DNA of 64,000 bases from Nonomuraea coxensis DSM 45129 (GCF_019397265.1 NZ_CP068985.1:8712501-8776500), one strand, 5' to 3'. Positions 33,480-44,044 are shown, numbered from the stretch's first letter. The notes: generated by a model not told the origin, from the letters alone. Numbers and translations: made by a program.

Positions 33480-35635
33480 CCGCGCTGCTCCACGGTCAGG
33501 ACGGGAAGCAGGGCTTCGGCCGTAGGGGACGAGGAGGAGCGGGACGACAGCGTCACCGACCGGCGCTCGCCGGTGCCGAGGTCTCGGGCGGAGACGGTGA
33601 CGGTGCCGTTGGCGTCGATGTCGAAGGCGACCTCGATCCGGGGCACGCCGCGCGGCACGGACGGCAGGCCGGACAGCTCAAGGGTGGCGAGCTTCTTGTT
33701 GCGGGCGGCGATCTCGCGCTCGCCCTGATGGACGTGGATCTGCACCGACGGCTGATCGTCCTCGGCCGTGGTGAAGACCTCCGAGCGTTTGGCCGGGATC
33801 GTCGTGTTGCGCTGGATGATCTTGGTGAAGATGCCGCCCTTGGTCTCGACGCCCAGCGACAGCGGGGTCACCTCCAGCAGCAGGACGTCCTTGACCTCGC
33901 CCCTGAGCACGCCGGCCTGGAGGGCGGCGCCGGCGGCCACGGCCGCGTCGGGGTCCACGCCCCGGTAGGGCTCCTTGCCGGTGAGCTCCTTGACCAGGTC
34001 GGCGACGGCGGGCATGCGGGCCGAACCGCCGAGGAGCACCACCCGGTCGAGGTCGGCCGGCTGGGCCTCGGCGTCCTCGAACACCTGCTGGAGCGGGATC
34101 CGGCAGCGCTCCAGCAGGCCGGCGGTCAGTCGCTGGAACGCGGCCCTGGTCAGCCTCTCGGCCACGTGCAGCGGGCCTCCGGCGGAGCCGGCGACGTACG
34201 GCACGCTGATGACGGTCTCCTCCCGGGCGGACAGCTCGATCTTGGCCCTCTCCGCCGCCTCCCGCAGCCGCTCCATCGCCGCCTTGTCGGCGGACAGGTC
34301 GACGCCGTGCGCGTCCATGAAACGCCTGACCAGTTCGTCGGCCAGGCACCGGTCCCAGTCGTCGCCGCCCAGGCGGGGGTCTCCGGCCGTGGCCCTCACC
34401 TCGATCACGCCGTCGCCGACGTCGAGCAGCGACACGTCGAGGGTGCCGCCGCCCAGGTCGAGCACGAGAACGGTCTCCTCGTCCCGGTCCAGGCCGTGGG
34501 CCAGCGCGGCGGCGTCGGGCGCGGCGATGACCCGCGGCACGGTGAGGCCCGCGAGGGCGGCCGCCTCCCTGAGCGCCTGCCGCTGGGTCTCGTCGAAGCA
34601 GGCCGGCACGCTGATCACGGCGTCGGTGACCCGTTCGCCGAGGTACGCCTCGGCGTCCCGCGCCAGCTTCCGCAGGACGAAGGCGGCGAGCTGCGGCGGG
34701 GTGAACGTCCTGCCGTCGATCTCGACCGTCCTTCCCGCGCCCAGGTGGCGCGCGACGGAACGGATCGTCCGCTCGGCGTCCGTGACCGGCTGCCGCCTGA
34801 CGGCCTCGCCGACCAGGACCTCGCCGTTCCCGGCGAAGGCGACCACGGACGGCGTGGCCCGTAAGCCCTCCGCGCCGGGGCCGATGCCGGGGCGCAGCGC
34901 GCTGGGCGGGTCGGGAGTCCTGGTGGCGTGCAGGTACGCCAGGACCCGCAGGTCCGCGGCGGAGAAGACGGGCCGGCCGGTGAGCAGGTGGTAGAGCGTG
35001 GCGCCGAAGGCGTACAGGTCGGCGCGGTGATCGACGGGCCGGCCCTCAAGCTGCTCGGGCGGCATGTAGAGCAGGGTGCCGAGCACCGTCCCGGTCGCCG
35101 ACAGACCGGCGGTCGCGCCGTGCAGGCGGGCGATGCCGAAGTCGCAGATCTTGACGGTGCCGTCGTCCAGCAGCATGAGGTTCGCGGGCTTGACGTCACG
35201 GTGCACGACCCCGGCCGCGTGCGCGGCGGCCAGGGCGTCGGCGGCCTGCGCGCCGTAGTCCAGGACGCGCTCGACCGGCAGGCCGCCGGGATGATCGTCG
35301 AGAACGGATCTCAGATCGCGGCCGCGGACGAACTCCAGCACCAGGAACGGGTAGGTCAGCTCGACGCCGTCGCGGATCTCCCGGTGCTCGCCGAAGTCGT
35401 GGACGGCGGTGATGTTGCGATGGCTCAGGCGCGCGGCCGCCCTGCCCTCGCGCCTGAACCGCGCCAGAGCCTGGTCGTGCGGACGGTCGTCGCCCAGCAG
35501 GTTGGCCCGCAGCAGCTTGATGGCCACCGGCCGGTCCAGCGTCCGGTCGACGCCCCGCCACACCTCGCCCATCCCGCCCCGGCCGAGCAGCCGCTCCAGC
35601 CGGTAGCGGCCGGCCAGTTCCGTACCGGCTCGCAC
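33470..35635 (-). CDS. Chimeric Ser/Thr protein kinase - truncated Hsp70 (DnaK) fusion
   Basis: 721 aa in one uninterrupted frame. Residues 8-250 are a Hanks kinase with all catalytic residues: LLGRGGMGEVW, Lys40 (VAIK), HRDVKPAN at 145-152, DFG 165-167 and a GT-rich activation loop. The last kinase helices are missing; near residue 255 the sequence becomes DnaK (TPSVVAFAGNGEVLVGE), lacking about 30 N-terminal DnaK residues, including the DLGTTNS phosphate loop. The DnaK ATPase Lys is Arg (VRRQ). LDLGGGTLD, GGSARMP and the substrate-binding beta domain (LSLGVETKGG) remain; the alpha lid is absent. GTG 35635 has SD GGAGG. Likely a regulator that binds clients through Hsp70. Confidence 0.9.
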   Translation of the reverse strand: MRAGTELAGRYRLERLLGRGGMGEVWRGVDRTLDRPVAIKLLRANLLGDDRPHDQALARFRREGRAAARLSHRNITAVHDFGEHREIRDGVELTYPFLVLEFVRGRDLRSVLDDHPGGLPVERVLDYGAQAADALAAAHAAGVVHRDVKPANLMLLDDGTVKICDFGIARLHGATAGLSATGTVLGTLLYMPPEQLEGRPVDHRADLYAFGATLYHLLTGRPVFSAADLRVLAYLHATRTPDPPSALRPGIGPGAEGLRATPSVVAFAGNGEVLVGEAVRRQPVTDAERTIRSVARHLGAGRTVEIDGRTFTPPQLAAFVLRKLARDAEAYLGERVTDAVISVPACFDETQRQALREAAALAGLTVPRVIAAPDAAALAHGLDRDEETVLVLDLGGGTLDVSLLDVGDGVIEVRATAGDPRLGGDDWDRCLADELVRRFMDAHGVDLSADKAAMERLREAAERAKIELSAREETVISVPYVAGSAGGPLHVAERLTRAAFQRLTAGLLERCRIPLQQVFEDAEAQPADLDRVVLLGGSARMPAVADLVKELTGKEPYRGVDPDAAVAAGAALQAGVLRGEVKDVLLLEVTPLSLGVETKGGIFTKIIQRNTTIPAKRSEVFTTAEDDQPSVQIHVHQGEREIAARNKKLATLELSGLPSVPRGVPRIEVAFDIDANGTVTVSARDLGTGERRSVTLSSRSSSSPTAEALLPVLTVEQRGQT

Positions 35636-35679
35636 CCGCCACCTCCGTCGTGAAACGGTATCGCCCGAAGGCGACGGAG

Positions 35680-36363
35680 TCAGCGGAGATGGAAGACGCC
35701 CTTGGTGCTGCGGAGCTTGCCGAAGCGGGCCGTGGCGACGTACGTGCCGGGCAGCGCGACCGGCGGCGTGGTGCGGCAGTCGGCGCTGGAGCGCCGCCGG
35801 TCCCAGTTCAGCGACCGCACGTACGGCACCCCGCGCTGCAGCTCGGCGACGTCCTCGCCCGCCCCGCTCACGCAGTCGGCCGTCGACCAGATGCGGTCCT
35901 GGCCGGAGGTGATGCGGATCTCCATGGCCCGCGGCCCGACGTCGGCCCTGCACATCACGGGCCCCGTGTTGACGAGCGTGACGATGAAGGTCGGCCGGGA
36001 TCCGCTCGCGTAGATCTGGTCCTTGCCGCCCTGCAGGCTCAGCACGAGGTCCTCGTCGGCGCAGGGCGCGCCCGCCCGCCTGGTCCGGCTGGGCGACGGG
36101 CTCGGCCGCCGGGCGCTGGGCGTGGGCGAGGGGCTGGCGGTGCCCATGGCGAGCGTACGCAGCCCCGCCAGCAGCGGATCGACCGCCGGCGAGACGCTGG
36201 GCGAGACCTTGGTCTCGGAGGAGCCCTGCTCCGGCCCGCTCCTGCCCCCGCTGGAGCACGCCCATGCCACCACGGCCACCACGACGAGCACCGCCACCAG
36301 CACGCTCATCCGGCGCCGCCAGTAAACGTCACCGCCGTCGCCACGCATCGTCTCCGGATCCAT
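35680..36363 (-). CDS. Membrane-anchored or lipoprotein with a DUF4232-like domain
   Basis: 227 aa. A cytoplasmic N terminus, one hydrophobic segment (MSVLVAVLVVVAVVAWACSS; the Cys could be a lipobox), then a Ser/Pro linker and an extracellular beta-sandwich with two conserved Cys pairs (PCADEDLVLS, MCRADVGP, ADCVSG, ADCRTTP). It resembles actinomycete DUF4232-type surface proteins of unknown role. It lies 44 bp ahead of the kinase-Hsp70 gene on the same strand, so they may be co-expressed. ATG 36363 is chosen; ATG 36375 is an alternative. Confidence 0.72.
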   Translation of the reverse strand: MDPETMRGDGGDVYWRRRMSVLVAVLVVVAVVAWACSSGGRSGPEQGSSETKVSPSVSPAVDPLLAGLRTLAMGTASPSPTPSARRPSPSPSRTRRAGAPCADEDLVLSLQGGKDQIYASGSRPTFIVTLVNTGPVMCRADVGPRAMEIRITSGQDRIWSTADCVSGAGEDVAELQRGVPYVRSLNWDRRRSSADCRTTPPVALPGTYVATARFGKLRSTKGVFHLR

Positions 36364-36429
36364 GGTGCCCAGCATGGTAACCAGAAGGGCACTCACGGTG
36401 ACGACACGCCGAGGTCATTCCCGTGGGCA

Positions 36430-36435
36430 TACCCT
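36430..36435 (+). promoter_or_regulatory. -10 box TACCCT for leaderless mutY
   Basis: TACCCT is followed by 7 nt (TGTCGGC) and GTG 36443, the mutY start; no SD precedes it. Confidence 0.6.
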
Positions 36436-36442
36436 TGTCGGC

Positions 36443-37318
36443 GTGGTTGAGCCTCATCTGCTGCACAACGCTGTCCTCAGTTGGTACGAAGACAACGCGA
36501 GAGACCTCCCTTGGCGGGCCGCCGGCGCCACGCCCTGGGGCGTCCTCGTCAGCGAGATCATGCTGCAGCAGACCCCGGTCGTGCGCGTCCTGCCCGTCTG
36601 GCACGAGTGGATGGAACGCTGGCCGGCCCCGAAGGACCTCGCGGCCGAGCAGCCGGGCGAGGCGGTCCGGCACTGGGGAAGGCTCGGCTACCCGAGGCGG
36701 GCGCTGCGGCTGCACGCCTGCGCCCGCGCGATCACCGATGAGCACGGCGGTGAGGTGCCGTCCGACCACGCGACGCTGCTGGCCCTGCCGGGCATCGGCG
36801 AGTACACCGCCGCCGCGGTCGCCAGCTTCGCCTACGGCGGGCGGCACGCCGTGCTGGACACCAACGTCAGGAGGGTGTTCGCGAGGGCCGTACGCGCCGA
36901 GGAGTACCCGCCGACGGCGACCTCGGCGGCGGAGCGGCGGCTGGCCGAGGCCCTGCTGCCCGAGCTGGGCGCGGCCCGCTGGGGCGTGGCGGTGATGGAG
37001 CTGGGCGCCCTGGTGTGCACGGCCCGCGCGCCCCGCTGCGCCGACTGCCCCATCGCCGACGTGTGCGCCTGGCGGCTGGCGGGCAAGCCGCCGCACGCCG
37101 GCCCCGCCCGCAGGGGCCAGACCTACGCCGGCACCGACCGCCAGTGCCGGGGCCGCCTGCTGGCGGTGCTGCGGGCGGCCCACGGCCCGGTGCCGAAGGC
37201 GGCGCTGGACGTGGTGTGGGACGACGCGGTCCAGCGCGAACGCGCCTTGGACGGCCTCATCGCCGACGGCCTGGCCGAAGCCCTCGACGACGACACCTAC
37301 CGCCTCCCTCACGCCTGA
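36443..37318 (+). CDS. mutY: A/G-specific adenine glycosylase
   Basis: 291 aa HhH-GPD DNA glycosylase that removes adenine mispaired with 8-oxoguanine. It has catalytic Glu in EIMLQQTPV, the HhH LPGIGEYTAAAVASFAYG, catalytic Asp in LDTNVRRVFAR and the 4Fe-4S ligands in CTARAPRCADCPIADVC. The C-terminal NUDIX-like 8-oxoG domain of E. coli MutY is absent, as is usual in short actinobacterial forms. It lies near radA and disA, a DNA-repair neighbourhood. Confidence 0.93.
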   Translation: MVEPHLLHNAVLSWYEDNARDLPWRAAGATPWGVLVSEIMLQQTPVVRVLPVWHEWMERWPAPKDLAAEQPGEAVRHWGRLGYPRRALRLHACARAITDEHGGEVPSDHATLLALPGIGEYTAAAVASFAYGGRHAVLDTNVRRVFARAVRAEEYPPTATSAAERRLAEALLPELGAARWGVAVMELGALVCTARAPRCADCPIADVCAWRLAGKPPHAGPARRGQTYAGTDRQCRGRLLAVLRAAHGPVPKAALDVVWDDAVQRERALDGLIADGLAEALDDDTYRLPHA

Positions 37319-37346
37319 CCCCACGTTCAGGGCCCGGCCGGCCGGG

Positions 37347-37763
37347 TCAGCGCACCCAGGGCGGGACCAGGCGTTCCGATCCCTTGGGGGTCAGGTCGCA
37401 GGCGTCCGGAGCGGACGCGCCGTCCGGGTTGTACACCTTCGTCCCGGCCGGGGCGGTCACGATCGACACGAACCCGCGCACCGGATCGGCGAGCATCCGC
37501 CGGCTCACGTCCGCGGGCAGCACCATCGTGTCCCCCGCCGCCACCTCGTGGCGCTCCTCGCCCAGCTCCACCACGGCGGCTCCGCCGAGCCACGTCCACA
37601 GCACCTCGGCGTCGAAGGCGTGCACCGGCCCCTCCATGCCGGGGCGGGCGTCCACCCGCCACACGGCCTGCTCCGCCCGCCCCTGCGCCGGGGAGGCGAG
37701 CGTGGTCATCACGCCGTTGGGCGTCTCGGTACGCCGGCACTCGGCGCCGGTCACGACAGGCAC
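37347..37763 (-). CDS. Small cupin-domain protein
   Basis: 138 aa single cupin, close paralogue of the next gene upstream (both begin with a TE/SETPxGVMTTxASPxQG segment). Metal-type positions look weak (GPVHAFDAEVLW, VLPADVSRRM): the first motif keeps one His, so it may not hold metal tightly. GTG 37763 has GGAG 7 nt upstream. The 14-bp gap to its paralogue points to tandem duplication and co-transcription. Confidence 0.82.
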   Translation of the reverse strand: MPVVTGAECRRTETPNGVMTTLASPAQGRAEQAVWRVDARPGMEGPVHAFDAEVLWTWLGGAAVVELGEERHEVAAGDTMVLPADVSRRMLADPVRGFVSIVTAPAGTKVYNPDGASAPDACDLTPKGSERLVPPWVR

Positions 37764-37777
37764 GCTCGTTCTCCCCT

Positions 37778-38155
37778 TCACGCGATCCACGGCGGCGTGC
37801 CGAGGTCGGTCCCGTCGGCGGACATGGCCCGGGCCCCGGCCGCGGCGGTCACGACGGCGGTGTAGCCGGCGTCCGGGCCGGCGGTGACCCGGCGCGGCGT
37901 GCGCGCCGGCATGACGACGGTGTCGCCCGCCGCCACGGCGAAGCTCTCCCCGCCGAGCTCGACGGTCGCCGCCCCGTCGAGCCAGCTCCACACCTGCTCG
38001 ACGTCGAAGTCGTGCAGCGGCCCGGCCACGCCGGGCTTGGCCTCCACGCGCCAGAGCGACCGGCCGGCCGCTCCCTGGGTGGGCGAGGCGAAGGTCGTCA
38101 TGACCCCGCCAGGTGTCTCGGAACGCCGCGCGTCGGCGGCACGGATGACGGTCAT
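37778..38155 (-). CDS. Small cupin-domain protein, paralogue of the adjacent gene
   Basis: 125 aa cupin (VIRAADARRSETPGGVMTTFASP, GPLHDFDVEQVWSWLDG, VVMPARTPRR). It diverges from a MarR gene across 65 bp, so MarR probably controls both cupins. Substrate unknown; single cupins of this kind often serve as small dioxygenases or binding proteins. ATG 38155 is used; the longer frame to 38206 runs into the shared promoter. Confidence 0.82.
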   Translation of the reverse strand: MTVIRAADARRSETPGGVMTTFASPTQGAAGRSLWRVEAKPGVAGPLHDFDVEQVWSWLDGAATVELGGESFAVAAGDTVVMPARTPRRVTAGPDAGYTAVVTAAAGARAMSADGTDLGTPPWIA

Positions 38156-38220
38156 GCGGGAGAACCCCCTAAGATAGGCAACCACGTTGTCCATCAACAT
38201 AGTCAATCAGGTTGTCTATT
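38156..38220. promoter_or_regulatory. Divergent promoter with GTTGTC direct repeats
   Basis: The 65-bp region between the cupin and MarR genes contains two GTTGTC motifs (38186-38191 and 38211-38216), 25 bp apart, in an AT-rich stretch. This is a plausible MarR operator region; no clean palindrome is visible. Confidence 0.45.
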
Positions 38221-38691
38221 GTGTCAAGCGACGCCCCTGGATTCGAGCTGCCGCTGCGCCTGCTGCTGGCGTTCCGTGCGCTCATCGACGAGCTGCACGC
38301 CGAGCTGTCCCGGCAGGGACATCCCCACATCAGACCCATGCACGGATTCGTCATGCAGGCCATCGGCCCGGAAGGCACCACGGCCGTCGAGCTGGGCCGC
38401 GCGCTGGGCGTCTCCAAGCAGGCGGCCGGCAAGACCGTCGAGTCGCTGGAGCGGGTCGGCTACGTGGAGCGCGCCACCGATCCGGCCGACAGCCGGCGCA
38501 AGATCGTACGGCTGACGCCGTACGGGATGGACGCGCTGCACCGCTCGGCCCGCATCTTCGACGACCTGCGCGCCCGCTGGGCCGCCGAGCTGGGCGTGGA
38601 GCGGCTGCGGGCGCTGGAGGCCGACCTGCGCAAGGTCACGCCGGCCAACCCGTGGCGCCTCGACACACCCGCCTGGTTCACCTCCCTCTGA
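38221..38691 (+). CDS. MarR-family transcriptional regulator
   Basis: 156 aa. The winged helix is clear: MHGFVMQAIGPEGTTAVELGRALGVSKQAAGKTVESLERVGYVERATDPADSRRKIVRLTPYG, including the DxRxxxxxLT wing. GTG 38221 fits the family N terminus. Divergent transcription from two cupin genes suggests that it represses them in response to a small ligand, likely the cupin substrate. Confidence 0.92.
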   Translation: MSSDAPGFELPLRLLLAFRALIDELHAELSRQGHPHIRPMHGFVMQAIGPEGTTAVELGRALGVSKQAAGKTVESLERVGYVERATDPADSRRKIVRLTPYGMDALHRSARIFDDLRARWAAELGVERLRALEADLRKVTPANPWRLDTPAWFTSL

Positions 38692-38697
38692 GGGGGG

Positions 38698-39636
38698 TCA
38701 GGCGGCCAGCTGGAGACCCAGGCCGGTCAGGTTGCTGCGGGCCCAGTCCAGCTCCTCCGCCAGCAGCGACACCAGCGCCCCCGGCCCCTTGGCGCGGCCG
38801 GGCACGGCCAGGTTGTGCGTCTCGACCTCGATGTGCGCGCTGCCGCTGACCGCGCCCGACAGCATGGCCGCCAGCGTGTCGTGCAGCACGGCGCCGGTGC
38901 TGGAGGTCTGGCCGGTGTGGCTGTGCACGTGGCCGAGCTTGACGACGGGCGCCCCGGCCGCGGCCAGGTTCTTGAGCGCCGCGCCCGGCTCCTCGTCCCC
39001 GCTGGCGAGGTGGCAGGCGTCCAGGCACACGCCGAGGTGCTCGGAGTCGATGTCGCCGACCCGCTCCAGCGCCTGCTCGGTGGTCTCCAGCACACAGCCG
39101 GGCCACGGCTCGAAGCCGACGCGGATCGTCTTGCCGGTGACGCTGTGGATGCCGCGCAGCTCGCGGGCCAGCCGCTCCAGGCGGCGGGTGGCGATGGCGT
39201 GCAGGTCGGCCGGCCAGTCGCGCCGCCAGCCGATCGGTATGGTGGAGATGCTGCCGAAACGTACGTCCTCGGGCAGCAGGAACGCGAGGATGCGGGCCAG
39301 CGCCATCGTGTAGCGGTATCGCTCGGGCTTGGCCCAGTCGGGGCCGGGAACCTCCTGGTTGCGGCCGCCGGTGCCGTTGAGGCTCACGACCTCCAGCCCG
39401 CGCTCCTCCAAGGAGCGGCGCAGCCGGACGAGCTCGATGCGGTCGGCGGTGAGGTGGTCGGCGACGCTCGGCGACAGCCACAGGCCGATGCCCATCCGCT
39501 CCACGCCGAGCCGCTTGCGCACCGGCACGGCGTAGCGGGTGAGATGGGCGATCAGGTTCTCCAGGTCTTCAGCGGGATGGACGCCTGCGTTGTAGGCGAG
39601 GTGAACGAGCGTTCCGTCATCGTGACGCAGGCGCAT
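38698..39636 (-). CDS. EboE-like TIM-barrel protein
   Basis: 312 aa xylose-isomerase-like barrel. The pattern VHLAYNAGVHPAED...LEERGLEVVSLNGTGG...YRYTMALARILAFLLPEDVRFGSISTIPIGWRRDW is what I know from EboE of the Ebo system, which acts in export or trafficking of prenylated or aromatic metabolites in cyanobacteria and other bacteria. The other ebo genes (A, B, C, D, F) are absent here, so it is an orphan. ATG 39636 has GGAGG 7 nt upstream. A palindrome lies about 190 bp ahead of it. Confidence 0.72.
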   Translation of the reverse strand: MRLRHDDGTLVHLAYNAGVHPAEDLENLIAHLTRYAVPVRKRLGVERMGIGLWLSPSVADHLTADRIELVRLRRSLEERGLEVVSLNGTGGRNQEVPGPDWAKPERYRYTMALARILAFLLPEDVRFGSISTIPIGWRRDWPADLHAIATRRLERLARELRGIHSVTGKTIRVGFEPWPGCVLETTEQALERVGDIDSEHLGVCLDACHLASGDEEPGAALKNLAAAGAPVVKLGHVHSHTGQTSSTGAVLHDTLAAMLSGAVSGSAHIEVETHNLAVPGRAKGPGALVSLLAEELDWARSNLTGLGLQLAA

Positions 39637-39820
39637 CGGTTTCCTCCACGGCTTGCTTATGTGTGTCCGTCGCCCGCTCGGACGTGCTGGACCTCGTCGA
39701 GCATGCCCGCTCGCGGGTCCCGCCGGCGTCCGCCCAGAGTTGATTCCTGACTACTCCCCGGGGAGCAGGCCCCCACGTTAGGGACGCGCTCTTGCGGCTC
39801 ACTTGGATGAGACTGGGCAA

Positions 39821-39839
39821 TACTCTACGCAGTGTAGTA
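39821..39839. promoter_or_regulatory. TetR-operator-like palindrome upstream of the EboE-like gene
   Basis: TACTCTAC-GCA-GTGTAGTA is a 19-bp palindrome with one mismatch pair. Read on the minus strand it contains TAGAGT, a possible -10 box of a promoter for the EboE-like gene. No TetR gene is adjacent. Confidence 0.45.
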
Positions 39840-40055
39840 CTACCTCTGGTGGCGCGATACCCGCCCGTCCAACAATTACGCAACGACGCGGTGACCACCG
39901 GTCCGTCACGCACGGGCACCCGCTCAGGATGTGCGCTGCCCGGCTCCAGAAGCCACGGAGAGCGCTCCCCGCCCGGGTGGCGCCGGGACTTCCTCACGCC
40001 CGCGACCTGTGACGCCACACGATGCCACAGAGCGCCACACCCCGGAGACGCGAAA

Positions 40056-40085
40056 AGCTCCCGTGTGACGAAGCACACGGGAGCT
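40056..40085 (-). terminator. Intrinsic terminator of clpC
   Basis: A perfect 12-bp stem (AGCTCCCGTGTG / CACACGGGAGCT) with a 6-nt loop, followed on the minus strand by TTTT, 33 bp after the clpC stop. Confidence 0.9.
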
Positions 40086-40117
40086 CTTCGACCACGCCGG
40101 CGCCGGAGCGCCGGGCG

Positions 40118-42619
<2,502 letters not shown>

Positions 42620-42800
42620 CTCGTCGCTCCTCACAGAGCGGTCAGTCAGGCCGGTAAATCCGGTCCCGTCCTCCCGCATGCTAGCCCTGGCTCGGCGAAC
42701 CGTGCCCACTCGCCTCTGACACGCTCTATAGCAGAGACGTTCCCCGAGAGCAGGGCGTTCACCCTCTATCCAACTACTGTTCGGGGGTGGCGTGTTCCCG

Positions 42801-42817
42801 ATACGCCGCAAGCGAAC
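42801..42817 (-). promoter_or_regulatory. ClgR-type operator upstream of clpC
   Basis: On the minus strand the site reads CGCTTGCGGCG (42814-42804) inside GTTCGCTTGCGGCGTAT, matching the actinobacterial ClgR consensus CGC-Y-N-A-N-R-GCG except the central A. It is about 185 bp upstream of clpC, a known ClgR target in Streptomyces and Corynebacterium. Confidence 0.65.
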
Positions 42818-43192
42818 GATGTTTAGGCCGCTACGGGGAGACGGCGTCGAAATGCCGCCGCGGCGTACGCAGATCAACACGGATCGGCCGCCGGACGCCC
42901 GGGCGTGCCGCCCGGTGAAGGGCCGCGCCCGCCGCATCGCCGATGATGCCGCGTCCGTTTCTCGTGCGTAATCATCCTATGTCGTGTGGCGTGGATGGCC
43001 AAGCGCGGTCACTACGCCCTGAGCATGACTCGGTACCTACCGCGCACATCGCGTAATGCCCATCCGGTCAGCCGGGTTACCGGCCCTCGCCGCGACGCCA
43101 TGTGGGCCGGGCATTGTGCGCACCCGCCCCGCCAAGCCGGTTTTGCCCCGCCTCTCGCAGACGCTTCCCAGCTTTTACTCAGGAACACGGGC

Positions 43193-43223
43193 GGAACATC
43201 GGACGGGAACATCGGACGGGAAC
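43193..43223. repeat. 13-bp tandem repeat, 2.4 copies
   Basis: GGAACATCGGACG occurs at 43193-43205 and 43206-43218, followed by a partial GGAAC. It lies 30 bp from the large inverted repeat. Confidence 0.85.
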
Positions 43224-43252
43224 GCGCCGAGGGAGCCCGCGTGCTGGCGACG

Positions 43253-43338
43253 GCGCTTCACATATGCGGGCACGGCGGGGGAATCAGCGGCCGGGACCGG
43301 CCGCGAGCTCCCGCCAAAACGCCCGCATATGTGAGCGC
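43253..43338. repeat. Large nested inverted repeat (86 bp)
   Basis: The outer arms pair over 18 bp with one bulged T (43253-43271 with 43321-43338; the core TCACATATGCGGGC / GCCCGCATATGTGA is perfect). Inside, GGCGGG (43274-43279) pairs with CCCGCC (43310-43315), and GCGGCCGG (43287-43294) with CCGGCCGC (43297-43304). It lies 124 bp downstream of lsr2. It could be a terminator, a structured RNA or a small palindromic element. Confidence 0.7.
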
Positions 43339-43461
43339 ATCAGCAGATCGTCCTCCGGGGCGTTCCACCATTCGAGACGCCCCTGAATACGATCATGCGC
43401 TTATGGCGGCCGCCGGGGTCCAAGGCGAACGGCATAAGCGCACGGTCGAGCGACGACTCTT

Positions 43462-43794
43462 TCAGTGAGCCGCGTCGTACTGCTCGACGACGGTGGAGGC
43501 GATACGGCCGCGTTCGCTGACCGGCAGACCGTGGGCCTTGGCCCACTGCCGGATCTCCGAGCTCTTCTCCCGGGTCATCGCACGGTTGCCGCCGCGGGTG
43601 CGACGGCGCGTGGAGGTGGCGCCCGCCCGGCGCGCGTGCTGCACGAAAGGCGAGAGCGCGTCCCTCAGCTTCTTGGCGTTAAGGTCGCTGAGGTCAATCT
43701 CATAGGAGGAGCCGTCAATAGCGAAGCTGACCGTCTCATTGGCCTCGCCCCCATCGAGGTCATCGATGAGAATCTCCTGGATCTGCTTGGCCAT
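43462..43794 (-). CDS. lsr2: Lsr2 nucleoid-associated protein
   Basis: 110 aa xenogeneic silencer that coats AT-rich DNA. The N-terminal dimerisation domain (KQIQEILIDDLDGGEANETVSFAIDGSSYEIDL) and the C-terminal DNA-binding domain with the AT-hook-like RGR (SERGRI) are typical. ATG 43794 has AAGGA about 9 nt upstream. In this window there is little AT-rich foreign DNA for it to silence. Streptomyces have two paralogues; only one is seen here. Confidence 0.97.
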   Translation of the reverse strand: MAKQIQEILIDDLDGGEANETVSFAIDGSSYEIDLSDLNAKKLRDALSPFVQHARRAGATSTRRRTRGGNRAMTREKSSEIRQWAKAHGLPVSERGRIASTVVEQYDAAH

Positions 43795-43897
43795 CTACGC
43801 AATCCTTTCGCGGGCATTGTTTCATTCGCCTGCCCAAACATATACCCGAAAAGGCGCGGAGACAATTCAGCACAGCGGGGATTCGCTGACTGGCCGA

Positions 43898-44044
43898 TCA
43901 GTTCTGCTTCTCGGCCGGCTGCTGAGGCTTAGACCGCCGCCCCGGCCCCTCGTGGCGGACCAACTTCACCACGCCAAAGATGAAGGCTCCGGCGACCACG
44001 ACCGGGGGGATGAGCGCTGACAATACGTCTGTTACGGCTTCCAT
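43898..44044 (-). CDS. Small single-pass membrane protein
   Basis: 48 aa: one hydrophobic segment (ALIPPVVVAGAFIFGVVKLV) followed by a basic tail (RHEGPGRRSKPQQPAEKQN). ATG 44044 has GAGGA 3 nt upstream. Similar miniproteins occur next to lsr2 in other actinomycetes, but no function is known. It is 103 bp upstream of lsr2. Confidence 0.6.
   Translation of the reverse strand: MEAVTDVLSALIPPVVVAGAFIFGVVKLVRHEGPGRRSKPQQPAEKQN

Larger units (their letters stand above)
39637..40117. other. 480-bp intergenic region between clpC and eboE-like genes
   Basis: Both flanking genes are on the minus strand. The region holds the clpC terminator (40056-40085), a TetR-like palindrome (39821-39839) and a CTCCCCGGGGAG palindrome near 39755. 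No ORF in it has convincing codon use. Confidence 0.5.
42620..43461. other. 840-bp intergenic region between lsr2 and clpC
   Basis: Both flanking genes are on the minus strand. It contains the clpC promoter region with a ClgR-like box (42801-42817), a 13-bp tandem repeat (43193-43223) and a large nested inverted repeat (43253-43338). A plus-strand frame at 42986-43468 has non-protein-like composition. Confidence 0.5.

Noticed and set aside
42986..43468. 160-aa plus-strand frame in the lsr2-clpC gap
   Set aside because: It has no SD, no recognisable domain, and runs through the large inverted repeat and a tandem repeat.
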